Assembly: GCA_046593925.1 (NCBI GenBank)
Contig: JBKJQN010000043.1
Coordinates: 1-55,429, forward strand
Reading direction: 5' to 3'
From: JAYVYM01 sp046593925
Lineage (GTDB): Bacteria > Actinomycetota > Actinomycetes > Mycobacteriales > SCTD01
DNA length: 55,429 nucleotides
The stretch's first letter is position 1, and each line of letters begins with the position of its first letter. The notes beneath the pieces were generated by a model. It had not been told where the DNA came from, made no database searches, and saw nothing but the letters and a program-made list of their open reading frames with translations. Shown here piece after piece: positions 41,240 through 49,236 of the stretch. The position numbers and the translations under genes were made by a program.

Positions 41240-42754
41240 ATGGCCGTCTCCGTCACGATGCCCGCCCTCGGCGAGAGCGTCACCGAGGGCACCGTCACCC
41301 GCTGGCTGAAGAAGGAGGGGGAGCGGATCGAGGTCGACGAGCCGCTGCTCGAGGTGTCCACCGACAAGGTCGACACCGAGATTCCTTCCCCTGCCGCCGG
41401 CGTCCTGGAGTCGATCAAGGTGCAGGAGGACGAGACCGTCGAGGTCGGAGTCGAGCTGGCCGTCATCGGTGAAGGCGCGGCTGCTGGTGGGGCCGGGAGC
41501 GAGGCCCCCGCCGCGCAGGCGCCGGCCCCCGAAGTGCCCGCCACCGAGCCGGAGCCGGCCCCGGCGCCCGACCCGGCTCCTGCCGCGGCACCCGACCCGG
41601 CTGCCACCGCGGCTGCGCCTGCACCCGACCCGGCGCCGGCGCCGGCGCCAACTAGCGCCCCGGACGCCGCGCCGGCTGCCTCGAATGGCGCCTCCAGCGC
41701 GACACTGGGCGGTGGCGAGGGCGCCTATGTGACGCCCCTGGTCCGCAAGCTGGCTGCTGAGCACGGCGTCGACCTGGCGGGTTTGCAGGGCACTGGGGTC
41801 GGTGGCCGGATCCGTAAGCAGGACGTCCTCGACGCCGCGGCCCAAGGCGGCCGAGCCGCGACGCCTGCACCCGTAGCCGCCCCCGCCACACCTGCCCCTG
41901 CCACAACTCCTCCCCGAGCCCCTGCCACACCGGCCCCTGCCACACCTGAGGTTCCGGTGCCGGCCCAGCAGACCAGCGCGCCTGCGGAGGCGTACGTCAG
42001 CCAAGCCGTCGAGGCGTCCCCGAAGACGACCGTACGTGGGCGTACCGAGAACCTCTCGCGGCTGCGCAAGGTCATCGCGCAGCGGATGGTCGAGTCGCTG
42101 CAGGTGTCGGCGCAGCTGACCACGGTCGTCGAGGTCGATGTCACCAAGGTCGCGAGGCTGCGGGAGCAGGCCAAGGCCGCGTTCCAGCAGCGTGAGGGCG
42201 TCAAGCTCACGTTCCTGCCGTTCTTCGCCCTCGCCGCCGTCGAGGCCCTCAAGCTCTATCCACAGGTCAACGCAAGCATCGACCAGGCTGCCGGCACCGT
42301 CACGTACCACGAGGCCGAGCACCTGGGAGTGGCCGTCGACACCGAGCGCGGGCTGCTTGTGCCCGTGATCCACGGCGCCGGCGACCTCAACATCGCCGGC
42401 CTGGCCCGCAAGATCGCAGATCTCGCCGACCGCACCCGTACCAACAAGGTGACCCCCGACGAGTTGGGCGGCGGCACCTTCACCCTCACCAACACCGGCT
42501 CGCGGGGGGCACTGTTCGACACTCCGATCATCAACCAGCCGCAGGTCGGCATCCTCGGCACCGGCGCCGTGGTCAAGAGGCCAGTTGTGGTCGACGACCC
42601 GGACCTCGGCGAGGTCGTGGCGGTGCGTTCGATGGCCTACCTCGCCCTGACCTACGACCACCGCATCGTCGACGGCGCCGATGCCGCCCGCTTCCTCGTC
42701 GCGGTCAAGGAGCGCATCGAGGAAGGCGACTTCGCCTCCGAGCTCGGCCTCTAG
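41240..42754 (+). CDS. sucB: 2-oxo acid dehydrogenase E2 (dihydrolipoyl acyltransferase)
   Basis: 504 residues. One lipoyl domain (MPALGESVTEGTVTRWLKKE, with lipoyl-Lys in STDKVDTEIPS) is followed by a long Ala/Pro linker. A peripheral-subunit-binding domain (VTPLVRKLAAEHGVDLAGLQ) comes next, then a second linker and the catalytic domain ending YLALTYDHRIVDGADAARF with the DHR-x3-DG motif. The position matches Rv2215 (DlaT), which serves pyruvate dehydrogenase and peroxidase systems in mycobacteria. Which 2-oxo acid complex it serves here is not certain. Many actinobacterial homologues have two or three lipoyl domains; this one has one. Confidence 0.93.
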   Translation: MAVSVTMPALGESVTEGTVTRWLKKEGERIEVDEPLLEVSTDKVDTEIPSPAAGVLESIKVQEDETVEVGVELAVIGEGAAAGGAGSEAPAAQAPAPEVPATEPEPAPAPDPAPAAAPDPAATAAAPAPDPAPAPAPTSAPDAAPAASNGASSATLGGGEGAYVTPLVRKLAAEHGVDLAGLQGTGVGGRIRKQDVLDAAAQGGRAATPAPVAAPATPAPATTPPRAPATPAPATPEVPVPAQQTSAPAEAYVSQAVEASPKTTVRGRTENLSRLRKVIAQRMVESLQVSAQLTTVVEVDVTKVARLREQAKAAFQQREGVKLTFLPFFALAAVEALKLYPQVNASIDQAAGTVTYHEAEHLGVAVDTERGLLVPVIHGAGDLNIAGLARKIADLADRTRTNKVTPDELGGGTFTLTNTGSRGALFDTPIINQPQVGILGTGAVVKRPVVVDDPDLGEVVAVRSMAYLALTYDHRIVDGADAARFLVAVKERIEEGDFASELGL

Positions 42755-42836
42755 AGACGACTGGTTCCCGTCATCCGCTGGATCCGTCGATGTTGAGGTA
42801 GCGGCCGTCGCGTAGGAGGATGGTCTTGCCGCGGGA

Positions 42837-43312
42837 TCAGTGGGGTGCCTGGTGGGCTGGGGCAGCCGGCGCCGGCCGGCGAGCTCGGTCAGCTCGGCGC
42901 GTAGCGCGGCCAGCGCGGGGTCGTCGTCGCTGTAGCCGCCGCGGCGTTGCGCGAGCGCCATCAGTACCCCGCCGGTGATCATGTGGTGGACGGCCTGCTC
43001 GGCGGGTTGGCCGTCGATCAGAGCGTCCGGGCGGTCCAGCTGCGGCCGCGCCCTGCCGAGCGCGACCGCGACCGTGTCGGCGGCGCGTCGTGACAGCCGG
43101 CCGGCCAGGGTGTGCAGCCCGCGGGTATGCACCTCGGCCAGCCACGACAGGGATGCCGCCACCAGCAACCGGCCGGTCTCGGCGAGCGGCAGCGGACCGG
43201 GCAGATCCGGGTGCGACCGGCCGCGCAGCACCCTCACCATCTGCTCAAGCAGCCCGACCGGATCGGCGCCGCCCGCAGGCACCGCACCCTCCCCCACCGA
43301 GTCCTCGCTCAT
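42837..43312 (-). CDS. Hypothetical protein, 3' end probably disrupted
   Basis: From ATG 43312 leftward: MSEDSVGEGAVPAGGADPVG, then ETGRLLVAASLSWLAEVHTR, ARPQLDRPDALIDGQPAEQA and VHHMITGGVLMALAQRRGGY. This is helical, with good coding character over about 150 residues. After LAGRRRLPQP the frame has no stop and runs on antisense to sucB. In the neighbouring frame a stop occurs at 42837, and downstream of it GKTILLRDGRYLNIDGSSG ends at a stop near 42779. The true end has probably been lost by a frameshift. Family not recognised. The end given is the first neighbouring-frame stop. Confidence 0.45.
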
Positions 43313-43701
43313 GTGTTCGATACAATGCAGATGGCTCCGAGGGGCAAGCAGTACGGCCAGCTGAGATCCGCTCACCAGGCTGGGGACAAGAGCCCCGAAA
43401 TGACAGAGGTGGGTGCCTAGCAAGACCCTGCCGTCCCGAACAGCTTCGCCCCATCCGCAGGTGAGAGCTGGCGTACCGCTCGTCTCCCAGGCGTCACCGA
43501 GGTCCGCGAACCAGGAAGCCGCCGCGCTCCTGCGACGCTTCCCGCAAGCCAGCCGCCGCCAGTGAGCCGGTGAACACCGTCTCCGCCTGTCGCCCGCTTG
43601 GGTTTACAGCCGAACAGCTGTCGAGCTGTTTCAAGCCCCTTGCCAGGCAGCGACCACCTCCAGAGCGCGCAGCCCAACGCCCGGTCGGGCAGGATCACCC
43701 T
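43313..43701. other. Intergenic stretch with a small inverted repeat
   Basis: No supported gene. AACAGCT (43613-43619) and AGCTGTT (43624-43630) pair around GTCG, with CTTG and CAAG further out. It could be an operator or weak terminator. The sequence near 43590-43640 is less GC-rich than its surroundings. Confidence 0.4.
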
Positions 43702-44583
43702 ATGAAGATCGCCATCACCGGTGCGTCCGGCCTCATCGGCACACCCCTGGTCGCCGCGCTGCGCAGCGACGGGCACGACGTCGTACGGCTGGTGCGCGGC
43801 AGTGCGTCCGGCAGCGATGAGCGGGCCTGGGACGCGCGCACTCTGGACCCCGCCACCATCGCCGACCGGGAAGCCGTCGTGCACCTGGCCGGCGCCGGCG
43901 TGGCCGACCACCGGTGGACGGCTGCGTACAAGAAGACCGTGCTCGACAGCCGCGTGCAGGGCACGACCGCCGTAGCGCGTGCGATGGCCGAGGCATCCGG
44001 CCCGCAGGTTCTGCTGTCGGCCAGCGCCATCGGATGGTACGGAGACACCAAAGACCGGCTCACCGACGAGACCGGGCCGTCGGGGCAGGGTTTCCTCGCC
44101 GACGTCTGCCGCCAGTGGGAGCAGGGCACCGTCGCCGCCGAAACCGCGGGGATCCGGGTCGCGCACCTGCGCACCGGCATCGTGCTCTCCGGCCGCGGCG
44201 GGGCCCTGAAGAAGCAGGCGCTCGCGGCCAAGGCGTTCGCGGGGGCGCCGCTGGGCACCGGCCGGCAGTGGACGAGCTGGATCAGCCTGCAGGACGAGGT
44301 CGACGCCGTACGCCACCTGTTGACCGCGGACGTGTCGGGCCCGGTCAACCTCGTCGGTCCGGCGCCGGTAACCAATCTGGAGTTCACCCGGACCCTCAAC
44401 CGCGTCGTACGCCGCCCGACCATCCCGGTGCCGGTGCCGGCTTTCGTGCTGCGCGCGATGCTCGGGGAGTTTGCCGACGAGGGCGTGCTTGTCGGCCAAC
44501 GGCTCGCCCCGGCCGTCTTGGAGGGAACCGGCTTCCAGTTCGCCCACCGCGACCTCGAGACCGCCCTTCGGGCCAGCCTGTAG
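43702..44583 (+). CDS. TIGR01777-family NAD(P)-dependent epimerase
   Basis: 293 residues starting MKIAITGASGLIGTPLVAAL, the Rossmann GxxGxxG of extended SDR proteins. Family marks follow: VVHLAGAGVADHRWTAAYKK, SASAIGWYGD with the Tyr, ERGLADVC-like FLADVCRQWEQGTVAAETAG, RTGIVLSGRGGALKK, and DEVDAVRHLL. The C-terminal DUF1731-like segment has VPVPAFVLRAMLGEFADEGV. Known members (SulA/YfcH, Rv2216) have no settled substrate. It lies between sucB and lipB in M. tuberculosis, and downstream of sucB here too. Confidence 0.87.
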   Translation: MKIAITGASGLIGTPLVAALRSDGHDVVRLVRGSASGSDERAWDARTLDPATIADREAVVHLAGAGVADHRWTAAYKKTVLDSRVQGTTAVARAMAEASGPQVLLSASAIGWYGDTKDRLTDETGPSGQGFLADVCRQWEQGTVAAETAGIRVAHLRTGIVLSGRGGALKKQALAAKAFAGAPLGTGRQWTSWISLQDEVDAVRHLLTADVSGPVNLVGPAPVTNLEFTRTLNRVVRRPTIPVPVPAFVLRAMLGEFADEGVLVGQRLAPAVLEGTGFQFAHRDLETALRASL

Positions 44584-44620
44584 GACCTAGCGGCGCGAGG
44601 GTCGCCGTCGGCGCCAGCGC

Positions 44621-44700
44621 CACCTCCCCTTCGGTAGAGCACTCCGAGGTCCTCTGTGAGTGACCTGTCAAAGGGGAAGTGACCTGTCACAGGGGAGGTG
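44621..44700. repeat. Intergenic repeat element, copy B
   Basis: An 80-bp element bounded by perfect inverted ends CACCTCCCCT (44621-44630) and AGGGGAGGTG (44691-44700). Inside, GAGTGACCTGTCAAAGGGG and AAGTGACCTGTCACAGGGG are tandem 19-bp units matching those of copy A at 9739-9835. The left part carries one more degenerate unit in inverse orientation. It lies between two convergent genes. Confidence 0.8.
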
Positions 44701-44745
44701 CTGGACGCCGGCCGATCGCAGTGGTCACGCACCCATCCGGGCCGT

Positions 44746-46197
44746 CTACACCGGTGTGAGCTCCGAGATCCGCCAGCCGTCGGCGAGCTCCACCAGCACC
44801 ACGATGTACGTCGCCGCCCCCCGGCCGGGCAGCGGCCGGACCGCCGAGCCGGCCGCGTCGCGCAGCACCTGCGGCGTCAGGACATCGGTGACCCGCAACT
44901 CGGCGTGGCCTGCGGACCAGGTCGTGCGGCTGACTGCACGTACCTCGTGGCGGACCCCCCACGCGGTGCGTCCCGATGCGGTCAGGGCTGCCAGCGCAGC
45001 GGCATCGCCGGTGGCGCCCGCGGACCCCGGCGCCCACACCCGGCCCAGCAGGGCCGGCGCTCCCTGGGCGAAGGCCTGCTCGCGCTGCCGGTCGAGCCCG
45101 TCGAGGACCTGCGCCCACACCGGTTCGACAGCCGCGACGGGCGAGGCCGCCGGCGACGCGGCAGGCGGGGTCGGCAACCGGCTCGCCGCCGGAAGCGTGC
45201 TCACCTGATCAGCCCGGTCACCGCTGTTGGCCCAGACCAGCCCACCCGCGAGCAGGCCGAGCGTGAGCAGCGCGCTGCCAAGAACCAAGGCGGACGGCCG
45301 CCTGCGCCGACGGGGCGGCGTCGGCGCGGGAGCGGCCGGGCGGGGTACGACATGGGTCTCGCGCACGTCGGGGACCGGCGCCGACACCGGCGGCGCCCCG
45401 GACAGTCGCACCGGCGCGGGTGTCTGCGCCCGCTGCAGAGCCGTCCCGAACGCCGCCGCCGCCGGCCGTCGCGACGGGTCGGCCGACAGGGCGGCCTCGA
45501 CAACCGCGACCAGCGAGCGGGGAGCACGCGGAGCGAGCAGGCCCAGCGGCGCCCGGGCACCCGCGACCGCCGCGGCGAGCACCTGGTCGACGTCGCCCCC
45601 GGTGTGCGGCGGGCTGCCGGCCAGCATGTGGTGGCAGACCGCGGCGAGTGCCCACACGTCCGAGGCCGGCCCGGGGGCGCCACCGGCGGCGACCACAGGG
45701 TCGACGTACTCGGCGGTGCCGGACACCGAGTCGACCCGCTCGCCGGCGAAGCGGGCGAGCCCGAGGTCACTCAGCAGGGGCATGCCATCGGCGGTGAACA
45801 GCACGTTGGATGGCGACACATCACCGTGTACAAGGCCCGCGGCGTGGGCCACGGCCAGCGCGGCGGCCAGCGGCGCGGCGACGGTGACGACCTCGCCCGG
45901 CTGCAGGTCGCCGCGCCGGGAGAGCAGAGCGGCGAGTGAGCCGCCGGGTGCGTGGTCGAGTACGAGGGTGTCGCCGACGACCTCCCGCAGCCGTACGACG
46001 TACGGCGTATCCAGGCTGCGCAGCACGGTGGCCTCGCGGTGCAGGGCCTGCACGGCTGCCGGGTCCGCGTCGGCCCGCAGCCGCTTGAGGGCCACCGTCT
46101 CTCCGGTCGCCGTCTCCTTCGCCCGCCAGACCTCGCCGGTCGCGCCGAACCCGAGCAGCTCCTTCACCTCGAAGCCAGGCAGCGTCCATGCGTCCAC
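44746..46197 (-). CDS. Membrane Ser/Thr protein kinase
   Basis: About 483 residues. The kinase domain occupies residues 8-265: LLGFGATGEVWRAKE (glycine loop), ETVALKRLRA (Lys), REATVL (helix C Glu), GLVHGDVSPSNVLFTAD (catalytic loop, HGD instead of HRD), and LLSDLGLARF (DLG instead of DFG). GTAEYVDPVVAAGG and SDVWALAAVCHHML follow. A Pro/Arg-rich juxtamembrane region, one helix (ALVLGSALLTLGLLAGGLVW) and an external domain of about 130 residues complete it. GTG 46197 is chosen because the open stretch up to ATG 46269 has rare codons. Divergent from the heliorhodopsin gene. Confidence 0.85.
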   Translation of the reverse strand: MDAWTLPGFEVKELLGFGATGEVWRAKETATGETVALKRLRADADPAAVQALHREATVLRSLDTPYVVRLREVVGDTLVLDHAPGGSLAALLSRRGDLQPGEVVTVAAPLAAALAVAHAAGLVHGDVSPSNVLFTADGMPLLSDLGLARFAGERVDSVSGTAEYVDPVVAAGGAPGPASDVWALAAVCHHMLAGSPPHTGGDVDQVLAAAVAGARAPLGLLAPRAPRSLVAVVEAALSADPSRRPAAAAFGTALQRAQTPAPVRLSGAPPVSAPVPDVRETHVVPRPAAPAPTPPRRRRRPSALVLGSALLTLGLLAGGLVWANSGDRADQVSTLPAASRLPTPPAASPAASPVAAVEPVWAQVLDGLDRQREQAFAQGAPALLGRVWAPGSAGATGDAAALAALTASGRTAWGVRHEVRAVSRTTWSAGHAELRVTDVLTPQVLRDAAGSAVRPLPGRGAATYIVVLVELADGWRISELTPV

Positions 46198-46368
46198 CTG
46201 CCGAGTCGAGCACAATGCGGTGACCCGCCCCGCCCCTGTCCACAGCACCTTCACGCCAATTCGGTACATCTCGGCACCCCCGTGCAGGGTCGACCGATTT
46301 CACCGGGCCCCCCACCGCGACGTCGACCACGCTCGACGCCTCGACATCAGGACGGAGCAGCGCACACC

Positions 46369-47154
46369 ATGAGCATCACCATTGACGAACCGAGGACAGC
46401 GACCGGAATCACCCCGGCGAGGCTGGTGGGTCTACGCCGCTGGAACTTCGGGTTGGCCGTGCTGCACGCCGCCCAGGCCGGGGCGGTTCTGCTGCTAGCC
46501 AACAGCTTTGCCATCACGGTCACGTCCTCCTACCCCACCGGACCACCGGGCACGGAGGTCGCGGCCGCCAGCGCGCTGTTCGATGTGCGGATCGGCGTGG
46601 CGATCGCGGTGTTCCTCGGCCTTGCCGCCGTCGATCACCTGCTCACAGCCACGGTGCTCCGGAACCGCTATGAGTCCGACCTGCGGGCGGGGAGAAACCG
46701 CTTCCGGTGGGTCGAGTACTCCGTGAGCGCAACCCTGATGGTGTTGCTCATCGCGTCCTACGCCGGGGTGACCGGCATCTCGGCGATCATTGGCATCATC
46801 GGGGCCAATCTGGCGATGATCATGTTCGGCTGGCTGCAGGAGGTCATGAACCCACCCGGGCGCACCCGGACCACGATGGTCCCGTTCTGGTTCGGGGCGC
46901 TGGTCGGCCTGGCCCCCTGGGCGGCGATCATCGTCAACTTCGCCGGTGCCCGGCAGGTACCAGGCTTCGTGTACGGCATCTTCTTCAGTCTGTTCGCATT
47001 CTTCATCAGTTTCGCCGTCAACCAGTGGCTGCAGTACCGGGAGATCGGACCGTGGCGCAACTACGCATTTGGTGAGAAGTCCTACCTCGTCCTGAGCCTC
47101 GCCGCCAAGTCCGTCCTCGGCTGGCAGATCTTCGCCGGCTCCCTGGCCAGCTGA
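46369..47154 (+). CDS. Heliorhodopsin
   Basis: 261 residues with seven hydrophobic helices, a retinal-binding photoreceptor of the heliorhodopsin class. Diagnostic segments: RWNFGLAVLHAAQAGAVLLL, YPTGPPGTEVAAASALFDVR, FRWVEYSVSATLMVLLIAS, WLQEVMNPPG, PFWFGALVGLAPWAAIIV, PGFVYGIFFSLFAFFISFAV, NQWLQYREIGPWRNYAFGEK and SLAAKSVLGWQIFAGSLA. Lys247 is the Schiff-base lysine and Glu116 the counterion; His33 and His90 match the buried histidines. Heliorhodopsins sit inverted in the membrane and do not pump ions. GGACGGAGCAG precedes ATG 46369. No retinal synthesis gene is in the window. The kinase gene is transcribed away from it. Confidence 0.95.
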   Translation: MSITIDEPRTATGITPARLVGLRRWNFGLAVLHAAQAGAVLLLANSFAITVTSSYPTGPPGTEVAAASALFDVRIGVAIAVFLGLAAVDHLLTATVLRNRYESDLRAGRNRFRWVEYSVSATLMVLLIASYAGVTGISAIIGIIGANLAMIMFGWLQEVMNPPGRTRTTMVPFWFGALVGLAPWAAIIVNFAGARQVPGFVYGIFFSLFAFFISFAVNQWLQYREIGPWRNYAFGEKSYLVLSLAAKSVLGWQIFAGSLAS

Positions 47155-47160
47155 GCCACG

Positions 47161-47197
47161 AGGTCCGAGGTCCAGGTCCAGGTCCAGGTCCAGGTCC
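47161..47197. repeat. AGGTCC hexamer repeat
   Basis: AGGTCC once at 47161-47166, a one-base break, then five perfect copies 47168-47197. It lies between the convergent heliorhodopsin and hutG genes. Confidence 0.9.
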
Positions 47198-47203
47198 GGG
47201 GTC

Positions 47204-48100
47204 TCAGTGCGGCCGGACCGCCAGACCGGCCGCGGCCGTCAGCAGGCACATCGCCGCGAGCTGCACGGTGACCCCGTTGACGTCGGCGCCGGCGTCCACC
47301 TCGACGATGTCGACCGCGCGGACAGCGGGGTGGCGGCCGGCCTCGAGCGCCGCGTCGAGCAGTTCGGATGGCTGCAGCCCGCCTGGCCGGGCACCGGGGC
47401 AGCCCGGTACGAAGGCCCGGTCGACGACGTCGACATCCAGGTCGACGTACACCGCGTCGCAGCGCGCGGCCAGGGCGTTGAGCTCCCTGCGGACGACCTC
47501 GCCCACCCGGCCGCGGCACTGGGCGACCGGCAACACCCGGATGCCGTGCGTACGGGACCAGTCCCGGTGGGCGCGGGAGTTGGTGAGCTCGGCGATGCCG
47601 ACCTGGACGACGTTGACCCCGGGCAGCCCGGCTTCGACCAGGCCGCGGACGGGGGTGCCGTTGGTCGGGCCGGCGCTCCAGCCGCGTACGTCGTGGTGGG
47701 TGTCGAGCGTGAGCAACCCCACCCGCGCAAGGTCGGGCAGCAGGCCCAGAAGGGCCGGCCACGTCAGGAGGTTGTCGCCACCGAGCAGCACCACCAGCTC
47801 GTGGGGCGGCAGCGCGGCCACCGCGTCGATCACGGCAACCACAGCCGCGGTTCCGGCGAGGTCCGCCACGTCCAGGTCGCCGTGGTCGACGGCGGTCGGC
47901 AGGTCCACCTCGAGGCCGGCGTGCCAGGTCGGGAAGCGGCGCAGCGCCACGCGGATCGCGGCGGGGGTGAGGTGCGCTGAGGACGGCGAGATCGAGCTGC
48001 GCGAGAGCGGGACGCCGAGCACGCCCAGTCGGGCCGCCGAGCCCGTCCCCGGAGGCCGCAGCCAGGACGACGCCCGCGGCCAGTCGGGGTCGTCGATCAC
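47204..48100 (-). CDS. hutG: Formimidoylglutamase, arginase family
   Basis: 298 residues. Last step of one histidine-degradation route: N-formimidoyl-glutamate to glutamate and formamide. Arginase-fold marks are VLLGGDNLLTWP (usual GGDHS, here Asn instead of His), LTLDTHHDVRG (DxHxD), and VYVDLDVDVVDRAFVPGCPG (SxDxDxxDP-like). The Asn variant removes one classical Mn ligand but I believe it is common in actinobacterial HutG. GTG 48100 overlaps the hutI stop by GTGA. Last gene of hutH-hutU-hutI-hutG. Confidence 0.85.
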   Translation of the reverse strand: MIDDPDWPRASSWLRPPGTGSAARLGVLGVPLSRSSISPSSAHLTPAAIRVALRRFPTWHAGLEVDLPTAVDHGDLDVADLAGTAAVVAVIDAVAALPPHELVVLLGGDNLLTWPALLGLLPDLARVGLLTLDTHHDVRGWSAGPTNGTPVRGLVEAGLPGVNVVQVGIAELTNSRAHRDWSRTHGIRVLPVAQCRGRVGEVVRRELNALAARCDAVYVDLDVDVVDRAFVPGCPGARPGGLQPSELLDAALEAGRHPAVRAVDIVEVDAGADVNGVTVQLAAMCLLTAAAGLAVRPH

Positions 48101-49236
48101 CGGACGACCTGCCCGCCGCGCAGGACCGTCCGCACCAGGTCGACGCCCGGCCGGTACGCGAACCACGTCGGCGACGGCGCATCGAGCACGACCAGATCGG
48201 CCCGGGCCCCGACCCGCAGCTGCCCGGCGTCGATGCCCAGCGCGGCAGCCCCGCCGAGCGTCGCAGCACGCAGCGCCTCCATCGGCCGAAGTCCCTGCTG
48301 TCGGCAGGCCAGCGCGATCACGAAGGGCATCGAGGTCGTGAAGGACGTGCCGGGGTTGCAGTCCGTGGCGAGCGCGACGGTGACGCCGGCGTCGAGCAGG
48401 CGGCGCGCCGGCGCGTACGCCGACCCGGTCGAGAACTCCGCGGCCGGGACGAGCACGGCCACGACGGCTGAGTCGCGCAGCGCAGCGACGTCGTCATCAG
48501 TCAGGTGGGTGCAGTGGTCGGCCGACAGCGCGCCCAGCTCACTGGCCAGCTGCACCCCGCCTCCCGGCCGCAACTGGTTGGCGTGCACGTGCACCCCGAG
48601 GCCCCGGGCGGCGCCGGCGGTCAGCACCTCGCGGCACTCGTCGACGTCGAAGGCGCCCTCCTCGCAGAACGCGTCGATGCCGGTCGCCACCACGGCCGCG
48701 GCGGCGAGCATCGGTCCGGTGACCAACTCGACGTAGTCCTCGGCGCCCCCCGGCAACACGTGGGCCCCCAGGAACGTCACGTGCGGGGTGAGTTCCGCGG
48801 CGACCTGCAGGCACCGCAGCTCGTCCTCGACGGTCAACCCGTAGCCGCTCTTGATCTCCAGCGTGGTCGTGCCCGAGCGCAGCGCCTCCGCCGCCAGCCG
48901 CCCGGCCCGGCGCCGCAGCTCCGCCGTGGAGGCGGCCCGGGTCGCGGCGACCGTCGTCCGGATTCCGCCGGCAGCGTAGGGCTCACCTGCCAGCCGGGCC
49001 TCGTACTCCGCGGTGCGGTCGCCGCCGAAGACCAGGTGGGTGTGGCTATCCACGAAACCCGGCACGACGCACCCGCCGGCCACGTCGAGGCGGTCATCGG
49101 CAGCCGGCGCGTCGGCGGCGGGCCCGGACCACGCGACGACACCGTCCTCGACAAGCAGCGCCGCGTCCTGGCGTACCGGCAACCCGTCGTCCCAGGTGAC
49201 CAGCATCCCGATCCGGTCGAGCAGCAGCGAGCTCAC
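48097..49236 (-). CDS. hutI: Imidazolonepropionase
   Basis: 379 residues of the amidohydrolase fold. It opens imidazolone propionate to N-formimidoyl-glutamate. Metal-binding VPGFVDSHTHLVFGGDRTAE (HxH) is near residue 60. EIKSGYGLTVEDELRCL, FLGAHVLPGGAEDYV, VHVHANQLRPGGGVQLAS (later His) and ALATDCNPGTSFTTSMPFV (final Asp) complete the site. Start GTG 49236 overlaps the hutU stop and the stop overlaps the hutG start, so translation is coupled through the operon. Confidence 0.95.
   Translation of the reverse strand: MSSLLLDRIGMLVTWDDGLPVRQDAALLVEDGVVAWSGPAADAPAADDRLDVAGGCVVPGFVDSHTHLVFGGDRTAEYEARLAGEPYAAGGIRTTVAATRAASTAELRRRAGRLAAEALRSGTTTLEIKSGYGLTVEDELRCLQVAAELTPHVTFLGAHVLPGGAEDYVELVTGPMLAAAAVVATGIDAFCEEGAFDVDECREVLTAGAARGLGVHVHANQLRPGGGVQLASELGALSADHCTHLTDDDVAALRDSAVVAVLVPAAEFSTGSAYAPARRLLDAGVTVALATDCNPGTSFTTSMPFVIALACRQQGLRPMEALRAATLGGAAALGIDAGQLRVGARADLVVLDAPSPTWFAYRPGVDLVRTVLRGGQVVR

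Noticed and set aside
40796..43423. 875-codon open frame on the minus strand across lpdA and sucB
   Set aside because: It is antisense to two certain genes. Only its first 150 codons (from 43312) look coding; the rest is the usual long open antisense frame of GC-rich DNA.
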